A stretch of 42,729 nucleotides of DNA from JAKFWF01 sp031367505 (lineage in GTDB: Bacteria > Pseudomonadota > Alphaproteobacteria > Rhizobiales > Hyphomicrobiaceae): assembly GCA_031367505.1 (NCBI GenBank), contig JANLPY010000592.1, positions 1 through 42,729 on the forward strand, given 5' to 3'. Below are positions 16,384 to 24,657 of the stretch, piece after piece; the stretch's first letter is position 1, and each line of letters opens with the position of its first letter. The position numbers and the translations under genes were made by a program. The notes beneath the pieces are model-generated. The model had not been told where the DNA came from. It searched no databases and worked only from the letters and a program-made list of their open reading frames with translations.

Positions 16384-17676
16384 ATGACCCAGATCCTCGA
16401 CATTATCGGCCGCGAAATCCTCGACAGCCGTGGCAATCCGACCGTCGAAGTCGATGTCATTCTCGAAGACGGCACGATGGGCCGTGCGGCGGTGCCGTCA
16501 GGTGCGTCGACAGGCGCGCACGAGGCCAATGAATTGCGCGACAATGATAAGAAGCGCTACGGCGGCAAGGGTGTGTTGAAAGCGGTGGCCGCCGTCAACG
16601 GTGAGATCTTCGACATGCTGCGCGGCATGGACGCGGAAGATCAACGCCGCATCGATCACGCACTGATTGCACTCGATGGCACCAAGAACAAAGCGCGTTT
16701 GGGCGCCAACGCCATCCTTGGCGTGTCGCTCGCGGTCGCCAAGGCTGCGGCCGAAACATCGGGCCTTGCGCTCTATCGCTATGTTGGTGGCGCGTCGGCG
16801 CACATTCTTCCGGTTCCGATGATGAATATTATCAACGGCGGTGCACATGCCGACAATCCAATCGACATCCAGGAATTCATGATCATGCCGGTGGCAGCCG
16901 CGACCTGTCGTGATGCAATCCAGATCGGCGCGGAAATCTTCCACACCTTGCGCAAGGGTCTGAAGGATGCCGGGCACAACACCAATGTTGGCGATGAAGG
17001 TGGCTTCGCGCCCAACCTGAAAAGTGCCGACGAAGCGCTGGGCTTCATCATGAAGTCGATCGAGAAAGCCGGCTACAAGCCTGGCGTCGATGTCATGCTG
17101 GCGCTTGATTGCGCGGCGACCGAGTATTACAAGGATGGCCAGTATCACCTCGAAGGTGAAGGCAAGAAATTCGACAGCGCGGCCAACGCAAAATATCTCG
17201 CCGATCTCGTCGCGCGTTTCCCGATCATCTCGATCGAGGATGGTATGTCGGAAGATGACTGGGAGGGCTGGAAGGCGTTGACGGATCTGATCGGCGGTAA
17301 ATGTCAGTTGGTCGGCGACGATTTGTTCGTGACCAACACCGAGCGGCTGGCGTGCGGCATCAAGAGCCATACCGCCAACTCGATCCTCGTCAAGGTCAAC
17401 CAGATCGGGTCACTCACCGAGACGCTGGATGCCGTCAATATGGCCCAGCGCGCAAGTTATACGGCCGTGATGTCTCACCGGTCAGGGGAAACCGAGGATT
17501 CGACGATCGCCGATCTCGCGGTTGCAACAAACTGCGGGCAGATCAAAACCGGCTCGTTGTCGCGCTCCGATCGCCTCGCCAAATACAACCAGCTCATACG
17601 TATCGAAGAGGAACTCGGCGATGTCGCCCGCTACGCCGGCATGAGCGTTATCCCCAAGGGCCGCGGTCAAAAGTGA
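16384..17676 (+). CDS. eno: Enolase
   Basis: The 430-aa enzyme dehydrates 2-phosphoglycerate to phosphoenolpyruvate. 'GRAAVPSGASTGAHEA' is the N-terminal substrate loop, and 'LALDCAATEYY', 'ISIEDGMSEDDW' and 'LVGDDLFVTN' hold the three magnesium ligands. 'ILVKVNQIGSLTET' contains the catalytic Lys, and 'SHRSGETED' is the C-terminal signature. It is complete and of usual length. It lies upstream of the FtsB-like and pyruvate dehydrogenase genes, an order common in alphaproteobacteria. Confidence 0.98.
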   Translation: MTQILDIIGREILDSRGNPTVEVDVILEDGTMGRAAVPSGASTGAHEANELRDNDKKRYGGKGVLKAVAAVNGEIFDMLRGMDAEDQRRIDHALIALDGTKNKARLGANAILGVSLAVAKAAAETSGLALYRYVGGASAHILPVPMMNIINGGAHADNPIDIQEFMIMPVAAATCRDAIQIGAEIFHTLRKGLKDAGHNTNVGDEGGFAPNLKSADEALGFIMKSIEKAGYKPGVDVMLALDCAATEYYKDGQYHLEGEGKKFDSAANAKYLADLVARFPIISIEDGMSEDDWEGWKALTDLIGGKCQLVGDDLFVTNTERLACGIKSHTANSILVKVNQIGSLTETLDAVNMAQRASYTAVMSHRSGETEDSTIADLAVATNCGQIKTGSLSRSDRLAKYNQLIRIEEELGDVARYAGMSVIPKGRGQK

Positions 17677-17821
17677 AATAATTTAAGCCGATGCGAAATT
17701 GGCAGACACTTTTACCTGCGATTAAGTCCTGCGGACTATGGTGATCTTGTCAGGTGCTGAACACCTGATTGTCCTAGTTCCGCGTCCCTTCAAATACCGA
17801 TTGTGACGGGCGTTGAGACCC

Positions 17822-18121
17822 ATGCGGCGTCGTTCAAGGCTATCTTTAGTTCTGCTTGTTAGCCTGACGTTGGGTGTCTACTTCGCTTATCACACATTCA
17901 ATGGCAGCCACGGCTTCCAGGCACGGCAAAAGCTGATCGAACGCGCCAGTACGCTGGAGCAAACCATCAGTCGCCTGGAAGCCGCGCGCACCAAGCTGCA
18001 TCGCGATATAGCGCTCCTCGCACCCGAGCAGCCGCACCCTGACATGGTCGAACTCGTGGCAGCCGACGTGCTGGGCTACGTCCGGGCTGATGCTCTGGTG
18101 GTCACTCCTAACCGGCGTTGA
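17822..18121 (+). CDS. FtsB/DivIC-like septum formation initiator
   Basis: The 99-aa protein has a basic N-terminus (MRRRSR), one transmembrane helix (about residues 7-23) and a periplasmic coiled coil ('LIERASTLEQTISRLEAARTKL'), followed by 'DMVELVAADVLGYVRADALVV'. This is the layout of FtsB/DivIC, which joins FtsL and FtsQ at the divisome. Location between eno and pdhA, as in many alphaproteobacteria (and next to eno in gamma-proteobacteria), supports the call. I use ATG 17822; a TTG at 17813 is in frame. Confidence 0.88.
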   Translation: MRRRSRLSLVLLVSLTLGVYFAYHTFNGSHGFQARQKLIERASTLEQTISRLEAARTKLHRDIALLAPEQPHPDMVELVAADVLGYVRADALVVTPNRR

Positions 18122-18268
18122 TAAGGCGATCATCGCCGGTGGATTAACGTCTTTCAAAAAATACTCCGCATTCAGGCGGCTTTTGGTCCTGCCGCCCGCT
18201 GGTAACGCGTGTCGGCCTCGTGTACGTTCGACGAAAGTCTGAGACGCACGCACGACCAAGGAGGCACA

Positions 18269-19384
18269 ATGGCGCCTGCGGATAGCAAGCGGGAAGTTCC
18301 CGGCATCACATTTCCTGAACATGGCACGCCGGCGAATGGTGCCCGCGCGCTTGGTTCGACCCATGCGTCCTGGTTGCCGGCAACGGCTGGCCAGACGTCC
18401 GGTGCAAACCAGATGCCGATACCGGATTTCAGCCGCGAAGAGGAAATGACCGCCTACCGCGAAATGCTGATGATCCGGCGCTTCGAGGAGAAGGCCGGCC
18501 AGCTTTACGGTATGGGCTTCATCGGCGGCTTCTGTCACCTCTACATTGGCCAGGAAGCGGTGGTCGTCGGCTTGCAGATGGCCGGCAAGAAAGGCGATCA
18601 GGTCATCACAACCTATCGCGACCACGGCCACATGCTGGCCTGCGGCATGGATCCCAAAGGCGTGATGGCCGAGCTGACCGGGCGTCGTGGCGGCTATAGT
18701 CGCGGCAAGGGCGGCTCGATGCACATGTTCAGCCGCGAGAAGCAGTTCTTCGGCGGCCACGGCATTGTCGGCGCATCGGTACCGCTCGGCGCGGGATTGG
18801 CATTTGCCAACAAGTATCGCGGCAACGACAACGTCTGCTTTTGTTATTTCGGCGACGGCGCGGTCAACCAGGGCCAGGTCTACGAGACCTTCAACATGGC
18901 CGAGCTGTGGAAGCTGCCGGTGATCTTCGTCATCGAGAACAACCGCTACGCGATGGGCACCTCGATCGAGCGCGCATCGGCAACGACGAATTTGTCCCAG
19001 CGCGGATTGTCGTTTGCGATCCCAGGCGAACAGGTCGACGGCATGGATGTGCGGGCGGTGAAAGCTGCCGGCGATCGCGTCGTCAAATGGGTTCGTGAGG
19101 GCAATGGTCCTTATATTTTGGAGATGCTGACGTACCGCTACCGCGGGCACTCGATGTCCGATCCGGCCAAGTACCGGACGCGCGAAGAAGTCGACAAGGT
19201 GCGAGAAGAACGTGATCCGATCGAGCGCTCGCGCATTCGCATTATGGAGAACCGTGTTGCCTCCGAAGACGAATTGAAGGCGATCGACAAGCAGATCCGC
19301 GAGACCGTCAACGCATCGGCCGAGTTTGCCCAAAACGATCCCGAGCCCGATGTGTCCGAGCTGTATACCGATGTGCTGTTGTAA
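18269..19384 (+). CDS. pdhA: Pyruvate dehydrogenase E1 component, alpha subunit
   Basis: The 371-aa protein binds thiamine diphosphate with PdhB and decarboxylates pyruvate. The TPP motif runs from 'GDGAVNQG' (residue 195) to 'ENN' (about 223-225); 'YRDHGHMLACG' and 'YRYRGHSMSDPAKYR' are typical E1-alpha segments. The first ~50 residues are low-complexity and probably flexible; in this family they help bind E2. The ATG at 18269 has an excellent AAGGAGG site five bases upstream, so the open frame back to 18209 is not used. It starts the pdh gene run and is followed after 13 bases by a Uma2-family gene. Confidence 0.97.
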   Translation: MAPADSKREVPGITFPEHGTPANGARALGSTHASWLPATAGQTSGANQMPIPDFSREEEMTAYREMLMIRRFEEKAGQLYGMGFIGGFCHLYIGQEAVVVGLQMAGKKGDQVITTYRDHGHMLACGMDPKGVMAELTGRRGGYSRGKGGSMHMFSREKQFFGGHGIVGASVPLGAGLAFANKYRGNDNVCFCYFGDGAVNQGQVYETFNMAELWKLPVIFVIENNRYAMGTSIERASATTNLSQRGLSFAIPGEQVDGMDVRAVKAAGDRVVKWVREGNGPYILEMLTYRYRGHSMSDPAKYRTREEVDKVREERDPIERSRIRIMENRVASEDELKAIDKQIRETVNASAEFAQNDPEPDVSELYTDVLL

Positions 19385-19397
19385 GGTGTGAGCGGTA

Positions 19398-19982
19398 ATG
19401 GCCGACGCGTCTCATAAGCCCGCGACCTACGCCGACCTGCAGGCGGTGCCAGAACACCTTGTGGCCGAAATTCTGTTTGGCCATCTGGTGACGCATCCAC
19501 GGCCTGTGCCGGGCCATATCGGAACATCTTCAGTTTTGGGGATGGCTACCGGTAATCCCTATCAACTCGGCATCGGCGGTCCAGGAGGTTGGTACTTTGC
19601 GGATGAGCCCGAACTGCACCTTGGACCTCATGTCTGCGTTCCCGATATTGCCGGTTGGCGGAAAGATCGGTTGCCGCTGCCGATCAAGACTGCGTATTTC
19701 GAGACCGCTCCTGATTGGATTTGTGAGGTGCTGTCGCCATCGACCGAAAAATACGACAAAGGCGACAAGCGTCGGATTTATGCAACCTATGGTGTCGAAC
19801 ATTTATGGCTCGCGGATCCACGCGTGAAAAGCCTTGAGGTGTTCACCCGTCGTGAAAAAGATTGGCTGCTGACCCACACGTTTTTCGATGACGACGAAGT
19901 CAACGCGCCGCCCTTCATCGAACTGAAATTTTCGCTCGGCCTGCTCTGGCCCTTTGACCCGCCCGCCGAACCCACCACCTGA
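19398..19982 (+). CDS. Uma2 family (DUF820) endonuclease-like protein, copy 1, between pdhA and pdhB
   Basis: The 194-aa protein has the Uma2/PD-(D/E)XK pattern: Glu70 in 'DEPELHLGPH', Asp83 in 'VPDIAGW', Glu110 in 'WICEVLSPST' and Lys124 in 'GDKRRIYATYGVEHLWLAD'. All putative catalytic residues are kept, so it may be an active nuclease; no Uma2 function has been firmly shown to my knowledge. It is tightly packed between pdhA (13-base gap) and pdhB (38-base gap) and must be co-transcribed with them. A paralogue with 57% identity (110 of 193 positions, ungapped, counted by eye) sits between pdhB and pdhC. There is no antitoxin-like partner. Confidence 0.88.
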   Translation: MADASHKPATYADLQAVPEHLVAEILFGHLVTHPRPVPGHIGTSSVLGMATGNPYQLGIGGPGGWYFADEPELHLGPHVCVPDIAGWRKDRLPLPIKTAYFETAPDWICEVLSPSTEKYDKGDKRRIYATYGVEHLWLADPRVKSLEVFTRREKDWLLTHTFFDDDEVNAPPFIELKFSLGLLWPFDPPAEPTT

Positions 19983-20020
19983 CATCCCGCACTCACAGCT
20001 ATTCCCGGACGAACATCACC

Positions 20021-21406
20021 ATGGCCACCCAAATTCTGATGCCCGCGCTTTCTCCTACGATGGAGGAGGGCAAGCTTGCCAAATGGCTGATCAAGGAGGG
20101 CGATACGGTCAAATCCGGTATGGTCATCGCCGAGATCGAAACCGACAAGGCGACGATGGAAGTCGAAGCCGTCGATGAGGGCACGGTGGGTGCGATCCTG
20201 ATCGCAGCGGGTACGGAGCATGTCAAGGTCAACACCCCGATCGCGACGATTTTGGTGGAGGGCGAGACAGCGAGTGCCGCACAGTCCCAGAAGCCTGTTG
20301 CAACCCAAAATGGTCAGGCTGGTTCGGCAATCTCGACGGCGGCACCACAGGCTGCACCTGCATCAATGGCGGCACCTGCTGTTCACAGTGCTCCGGCCGA
20401 ACCCGACTATGCTCCTGGCACCGAGATGATTACCCAGACAATGCGCGAAGCTTTGCGCGACGCAATGGCCGAGGAGATGCGCCGCGATGGCGACGTGCTG
20501 CTGATGGGCGAGGAGGTCGCGCAATATCAGGGTGCGTATAAAGTCAGCCAGAACCTGCTCGCCGAATTCGGTGAAAAACGCGTCATCGATACGCCGATCA
20601 CCGAGCAGGGCTTTGCCGGCATTGGCGTCGGCGCCGCGTTGGCCGGGTTGAAACCGATCGTCGAGTTCATGACCTGGAACTTCGCCATGCAGGCGATCGA
20701 TCAGATCATCAACTCGGCAGCCAAGACGCTTTACATGAGCGGCGGGCAGATGGGTTGCCCGATCGTTTTTCGTGGACCCAATGGCGCGGCATCGCGAGTG
20801 GGCGCGCAACATTCACAGTGTTATTCGTCGTGGTACGCCCACGTTCCGGGGTTGAAAGTCGTTTGCCCTTCCAATCCTGCTGATGCCAAGGGATTGATGA
20901 AGTCGGCGATCCGCGATCCGAACCCAGTGCTCGTTCTGGAAAACGAGATGCTGTACGGGATGAGTGGCGAGGTGCCGAAAAGCAGCGACATTCTGGTGCC
21001 GATTGGCAAAGCCAAGATCGTACGTCCCGGGCAACACGTAACGATCGTTTCGTTCGCGCGCGGCATGCAATATTCGCTCGACGCGGCAAAAACCTTGGCA
21101 GCTGAAGGGATCGAGGCCGAGGTGATCGACCTGCGCTCGCTGCGGCCGATCGACTGGGAAACGATTCTCGGATCAATCAAGAAAACGAACCGGTTGGTAA
21201 CGGTGGAAGAAGCTTGGCCGACGTGCTCAATCGGTTCCGAGATTTGCGCGCAGGCAGCGATCCAGGCATTCGACTATCTTGATGCGCCGCCCGCCAAGGT
21301 CTCCGGCGCCGATGTGCCGATGCCCTATGCCGCCAATCTCGAAAAACTCGCCCTCCCCACCGCAGCCCACGTCGTCGCCGCGGTAAAGGGTGTGGTTTAT
21401 GCGTAG
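20021..21406 (+). CDS. pdhB: Pyruvate dehydrogenase E1 component, beta subunit, with N-terminal lipoyl domain
   Basis: The 461-aa protein has a lipoyl domain (residues 1-80, lipoyl-Lys43 in 'ETDKATME'), an Ala/Pro-rich linker to about residue 130, a transketolase pyrimidine-binding domain ('LLMGEEVAQYQGAYKVS' onward) and the C-terminal transketolase domain ('VTVEEAWPTCSIGSEI'). A lipoyl domain on E1-beta is a known alphaproteobacterial trait; it gives the complex extra swinging arms. The lipoyl domain is about 86% identical to that of PdhC (72 of the first 84 residues). It pairs with PdhA to form the E1 heterotetramer. Confidence 0.97.
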   Translation: MATQILMPALSPTMEEGKLAKWLIKEGDTVKSGMVIAEIETDKATMEVEAVDEGTVGAILIAAGTEHVKVNTPIATILVEGETASAAQSQKPVATQNGQAGSAISTAAPQAAPASMAAPAVHSAPAEPDYAPGTEMITQTMREALRDAMAEEMRRDGDVLLMGEEVAQYQGAYKVSQNLLAEFGEKRVIDTPITEQGFAGIGVGAALAGLKPIVEFMTWNFAMQAIDQIINSAAKTLYMSGGQMGCPIVFRGPNGAASRVGAQHSQCYSSWYAHVPGLKVVCPSNPADAKGLMKSAIRDPNPVLVLENEMLYGMSGEVPKSSDILVPIGKAKIVRPGQHVTIVSFARGMQYSLDAAKTLAAEGIEAEVIDLRSLRPIDWETILGSIKKTNRLVTVEEAWPTCSIGSEICAQAAIQAFDYLDAPPAKVSGADVPMPYAANLEKLALPTAAHVVAAVKGVVYA

Positions 21407-21444
21407 TTCAGTAACGTTGCCCGTGAGGCGATAGAACCTGCGAT

Positions 21445-22026
21445 ATGGGCCGTCGAGTCGAACAGAAAGCTACCTACGCCGATCTCGAGGCGGTACCGCC
21501 GCATCTCGTGGCGGAGATTTTGTTTGGCAGTCTCGTCACCCATCCGCGCCCGGTTCCCGGACATGCGATGGCGCAGGGCGCGGTCGCTACCGAAGTCATT
21601 GGCCCATTTCAACGTGGTCGCGGCGGACCTGGCGGCTGGATCTTCATGATCGAGCCTGAACTGCACCTCGGTCCGCATGTTGTGGTGCCCGACATCGCCG
21701 GCTGGCGCCGGGAACGATTGCCACACCTGCCGGCCACCGCCTATATCGAGACGCCGCCCGATTGGGTGTGCGAACTGCTTTCGCCGTCAACCGAGAATAC
21801 CGATCGCGGACCGAAGCGCCGCATCTACGCGACCTATGTCGTCGGTCATATGTGGTTCGTCGATGCCACGGCGCGCCGGTTGGAATCATACGTGCTGCGC
21901 GACGGCCAGTGGACGCTGCATGAAACCTTCGACGGCGCCGACGACGTGAAGGCGCCGCCGTTCGACGCTGTTCCATTTCCTATTTCGGCACTATGGCCGC
22001 TCGACATCGCCCCTGAAAACACTTGA
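21445..22026 (+). CDS. Uma2 family (DUF820) endonuclease-like protein, copy 2, between pdhB and pdhC
   Basis: The 193-aa paralogue of the gene between pdhA and pdhB aligns with it without gaps over its full length. The acidic core is kept: Glu70 ('IEPELHLGPH'), Asp83 ('VPDIAGW'), Glu110 ('WVCELLSPST') and Lys124 ('GPKRRIYATY'). Divergence is concentrated at residues 41-50 and after residue 140, consistent with selection on the nuclease core. It begins 38 bases after the pdhB stop and ends 18 bases before the pdhC start. The role is unknown; the name refers to the fold only. Confidence 0.88.
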   Translation: MGRRVEQKATYADLEAVPPHLVAEILFGSLVTHPRPVPGHAMAQGAVATEVIGPFQRGRGGPGGWIFMIEPELHLGPHVVVPDIAGWRRERLPHLPATAYIETPPDWVCELLSPSTENTDRGPKRRIYATYVVGHMWFVDATARRLESYVLRDGQWTLHETFDGADDVKAPPFDAVPFPISALWPLDIAPENT

Positions 22027-22044
22027 ACACCTGAGATCCTTCCC

Positions 22045-23460
22045 ATGCCCACGCAAATTCTGATGCCGGCCCTGTCTCCAACGATGGAGGAGGGTAAGCT
22101 TGCCAAGTGGCTCGTCAAGGAAGGCGATGTTGTCAAATCAGGCAAGGTGATCGCCGAGATCGAGACCGACAAGGCAACGATGGAAGTTGAGGCCGTTGAT
22201 GAAGGCATCATCCATCAGATTTTGATTGCGGCAGGAACAGACAAGGTCAAGGTCAACACGCCGATCGCAACCCTGCTGGCCGAGGGCGAAACGGCTGGTG
22301 CGCCAGCTCCGGCAACGGTAAAACCGGCGCCAGCCGCATCGCCTGCCGGATCTCAAGCGCCAGCGATTGCCGCGAGCGCGTCAACGGCTGCGGGCGGTAT
22401 GGCAGGCGCTGCCGCATCAGGATCGGCGAACTTCCTGCGGCCACCCATGCTTGGCGGGACGGGCGGGGATGCCAAAGCTTCAACATCGCTTGCTGGTTCG
22501 CGCATGTTCGTCTCGCCACTCGCACGCCGCTTGGCGAAGGACAACGGGATTGATCTTGCCAATGTGAAGGGATCGGGCCCGCATGGCCGAATCATTCAGC
22601 GTGATTTGGCGAATGCGGCCAAGGGCTCGTCGCCGTCGCCGGGCAAGTCGCAAGCGACCGCATTGACGCCGGTCACCGGTAGCGGGCAATTGCAGAGTTC
22701 AGGGGGTGCCGGTGGCATCCAGCCGATGGCCGACGACAAGATCCTGGCGCTTTACGAAAAAGACTCGTTTGAGGTGCTGCCCCACGACGGTATGCGCCGG
22801 ATCATCGCCGAGCGCTTGACCCAATCGAAGTCGACGGTGCCCCACTTCTACCTGTCGGTCGATGTGCGGCTCGATACCTTGCTGTCAGCCCGTGAGCGGC
22901 TCAACGCTCGGTCTCCCAAGGAAGGCCCGCGCGTCTACAAGCTGTCCGTCAATGACTTTATCATCAAGGCGCTGGCGTTGGCGTTGCAGAATGTACCGGC
23001 GGCGAACGCGACATGGACTACGCAAGGCATGTTGCGGCACCGGCATTCCGATGTTGGCGTCGCCGTTGCCGTCGAGGGCGGACTGTTCACTCCGGTAATC
23101 CGGCACGCTGAACTCAAAACCCTGGCCGAGATTTCGAATGAGATGAAGGATTTGGCCGAGCGCGCACGCAAACGCCGGCTGGCGCCGCACGAATATCAGG
23201 GCGGCACGACTTCAATCTCCAACCTCGGCATGTTCGGGATTAAGAGCTTCGATGCGGTGATCAATCCGCCTCATGCGACGATTCTTGCCGTTGGCGCCGG
23301 TGAAAAAATTCCTGTCGTCAATGGGGATAAGATTGAAATTGCGACGGTGATGAGCGCCACGATGAGCTGTGATCATCGTGTAGTCGACGGTACGCTGGGT
23401 GCGGAATTACTCAATTCCTTCAAATCGTTCATCGAGGATCCCGTCAGGATGCTCGTGTAG
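22045..23460 (+). CDS. pdhC: Pyruvate dehydrogenase E2, dihydrolipoamide acetyltransferase
   Basis: The 471-aa core subunit has one lipoyl domain (residues 1-80, Lys43), an Ala/Pro/Ser-rich hinge, an E3/E1-binding domain (about 154-190, 'VSPLARRLAKDNGIDL') and a catalytic acetyltransferase domain ending in the active-site 'DHRVVDG' (His444, Asp448). It transfers the acetyl group from lipoamide to CoA and forms the cubic or icosahedral core on which PdhAB and Lpd assemble. The length is normal for a single-lipoyl-domain alphaproteobacterial E2. It is the last gene of the pdhA-uma2-pdhB-uma2-pdhC run. Confidence 0.97.
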   Translation: MPTQILMPALSPTMEEGKLAKWLVKEGDVVKSGKVIAEIETDKATMEVEAVDEGIIHQILIAAGTDKVKVNTPIATLLAEGETAGAPAPATVKPAPAASPAGSQAPAIAASASTAAGGMAGAAASGSANFLRPPMLGGTGGDAKASTSLAGSRMFVSPLARRLAKDNGIDLANVKGSGPHGRIIQRDLANAAKGSSPSPGKSQATALTPVTGSGQLQSSGGAGGIQPMADDKILALYEKDSFEVLPHDGMRRIIAERLTQSKSTVPHFYLSVDVRLDTLLSARERLNARSPKEGPRVYKLSVNDFIIKALALALQNVPAANATWTTQGMLRHRHSDVGVAVAVEGGLFTPVIRHAELKTLAEISNEMKDLAERARKRRLAPHEYQGGTTSISNLGMFGIKSFDAVINPPHATILAVGAGEKIPVVNGDKIEIATVMSATMSCDHRVVDGTLGAELLNSFKSFIEDPVRMLV

Positions 23461-23644
23461 TTCACAAGTATTCATTTCTGTTGCTCAGTTACACCACAGT
23501 AGCTCTTTCTGCACGTATCAGTATGTCCAGAGGCGGTTAGTCGGTGATAGCTTTTGCGGAGGTCTTGTTGGGGCCGTGCGGCGCGGCTAAGGGGCATATT
23601 AGCGTACAGGGCGTAAATCCTAAAGGTTATTGGAGATCATCACC

Positions 23645-24067
23645 ATGTTCACAAAGCTCCAAGCGCCCGCCATCGCACTGATTGGCGCAGCGCTTCTTGC
23701 CGGTTGCGCTGAAGATTCATCCGTGTTCAGCGGCACCAGCAATTTGACGACCGCCTCGGTTGCGGAATCACAGAAGTCCGATCCTGCCTGCGTATCGCTC
23801 GCTTCGCAGATCGAATCTCTGAAGAAAGAGGGCATCGCCGATAAGGTCGCCCAAGCGTCGATCAAGAAGTACAAATTGACAACCGCTGATCTCACGAAAG
23901 CCGATCAATTGAACCGGTCCAATACCGAATTCCAGGCCAAGTGTTCAATGGTGAAACCATCGACAGCCTCGCAATCGGCAGCAATCGCTCCTGGTGCGGC
24001 GGCTGGCTCGACGGCAACAGCTCCGGCAAAACTTGCCCCGGCGGTTGCCAAGGCAGTGGCGCAGTAA
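23645..24067 (+). CDS. Small putative lipoprotein
   Basis: The 140-aa protein starts with a signal sequence ending in the lipobox 'LLAGC' (Cys near residue 22). The mature part is Ser/Thr-rich, then has a Cys, a helical segment ('ASQIESLKKEGIADKVAQASIKKYKL'), a second Cys, and a long Ala/Pro/Thr tail that looks disordered. The two mature Cys residues could form a disulphide. GGAG lies nine bases before the ATG at 23645. Not recognised as a named family. Together with the next gene it separates pdhC from lpd. Confidence 0.75.
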   Translation: MFTKLQAPAIALIGAALLAGCAEDSSVFSGTSNLTTASVAESQKSDPACVSLASQIESLKKEGIADKVAQASIKKYKLTTADLTKADQLNRSNTEFQAKCSMVKPSTASQSAAIAPGAAAGSTATAPAKLAPAVAKAVAQ

Positions 24068-24167
24068 TACACCATCCGACTTGAACGACCGGAGGCGGCA
24101 CCATGCGGCGCCCCTCCGTTGCGCCACCAGCAATGTGGCGGCAATCACGCTCTGGAGGCGATGTTCG

Positions 24168-24461
24168 ATGCCAATTAAAATGACGCGGTTGATCCAACTG
24201 ACCGTGATGCTCGGAATGGCCGCTGCGGTTTCTGGCTGCTCCTCGGGTGCGGCCACGGGCGGCGATCCAGGAGCTCAGGCAATGCCTGCTGGTATGAGTT
24301 GCCAGTCGCTCCGGGGCGAGTTGAACAAGATGGATAGTCAGGGCGCGCAGGCTAAGGTCGAGGCGGCAAGCCAAGGCAAGGGATCGCCTGAAGCCCGCGC
24401 CGTGGCTGGCCGTTACAACCAATTACTCAACTACTATCTGGGCGCGCGCTGCCACGCCTAA
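24168..24461 (+). CDS. Small putative lipoprotein, 97 aa
   Basis: Begins 'MPIKMTRLIQLTVMLGMAAAVSGCSS': a signal sequence with lipobox 'VSGC' (Cys24). The mature part has two further Cys residues ('MSCQSLRGELNKMD' and the terminal 'ARCHA'), which could pair. The overall plan (lipobox, N-terminal Cys, short amphipathic helix, C-terminal Cys) resembles the preceding lipoprotein, though sequence similarity is weak. GGAGG sits nine bases before the ATG at 24168. An intrinsic terminator follows 28 bases after the stop. Function unknown. Confidence 0.7.
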   Translation: MPIKMTRLIQLTVMLGMAAAVSGCSSGAATGGDPGAQAMPAGMSCQSLRGELNKMDSQGAQAKVEAASQGKGSPEARAVAGRYNQLLNYYLGARCHA

Positions 24462-24489
24462 GATTGAGAATTCACGACTTATGTTATTC

Positions 24490-24525
24490 AATGCCTCGCA
24501 GTTCACTGCGGGGCATTCGCTTTTT
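24490..24525 (+). terminator. Intrinsic terminator after the second lipoprotein gene
   Basis: A 12-base stem, AATGCCTCGCAG (24490-24501) with CTGCGGGGCATT (24506-24517), has one G-T pair and a TTCA tetraloop, followed by CGC and five T (24521-24525). It should end transcription of the pdh/lipoprotein run before lpd. Confidence 0.85.
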
Positions 24526-24559
24526 GACGCCGTAGGGATTCTCTTTTTGACGCCGTAGG
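24520..24559 (+). repeat. 17-base direct repeat at and after the terminator T-run
   Basis: CTTTTTGACGCCGTAGG occurs at 24520-24536 and again at 24543-24559, a period of 23 bases. The first copy includes the T-run of the terminator. It looks like a local duplication that also gives a second T-run. Confidence 0.8.
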
Positions 24560-24657
24560 CATTGACCTTGCTGGCAGATGCGAATTGAACTTGTTTTCGT
24601 CTTGAACGAGCTTATCGCCTAGTTCATCAACCGATTGTGCATTCACGAAGGTCAACC

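Noticed and set aside
18165..18200. GGCGGC...GCCGCC hairpin as a terminator before pdhA
   Set aside because: The stem is short with a ten-base loop and no T-run follows.
17846..19333. Long minus-strand open frame (495 codons) opposite the ftsB-like gene and pdhA
   Set aside because: It is the antisense shadow of a clear pdhA coding sequence; its translation is rich in His/Ala/Val without any family motif.
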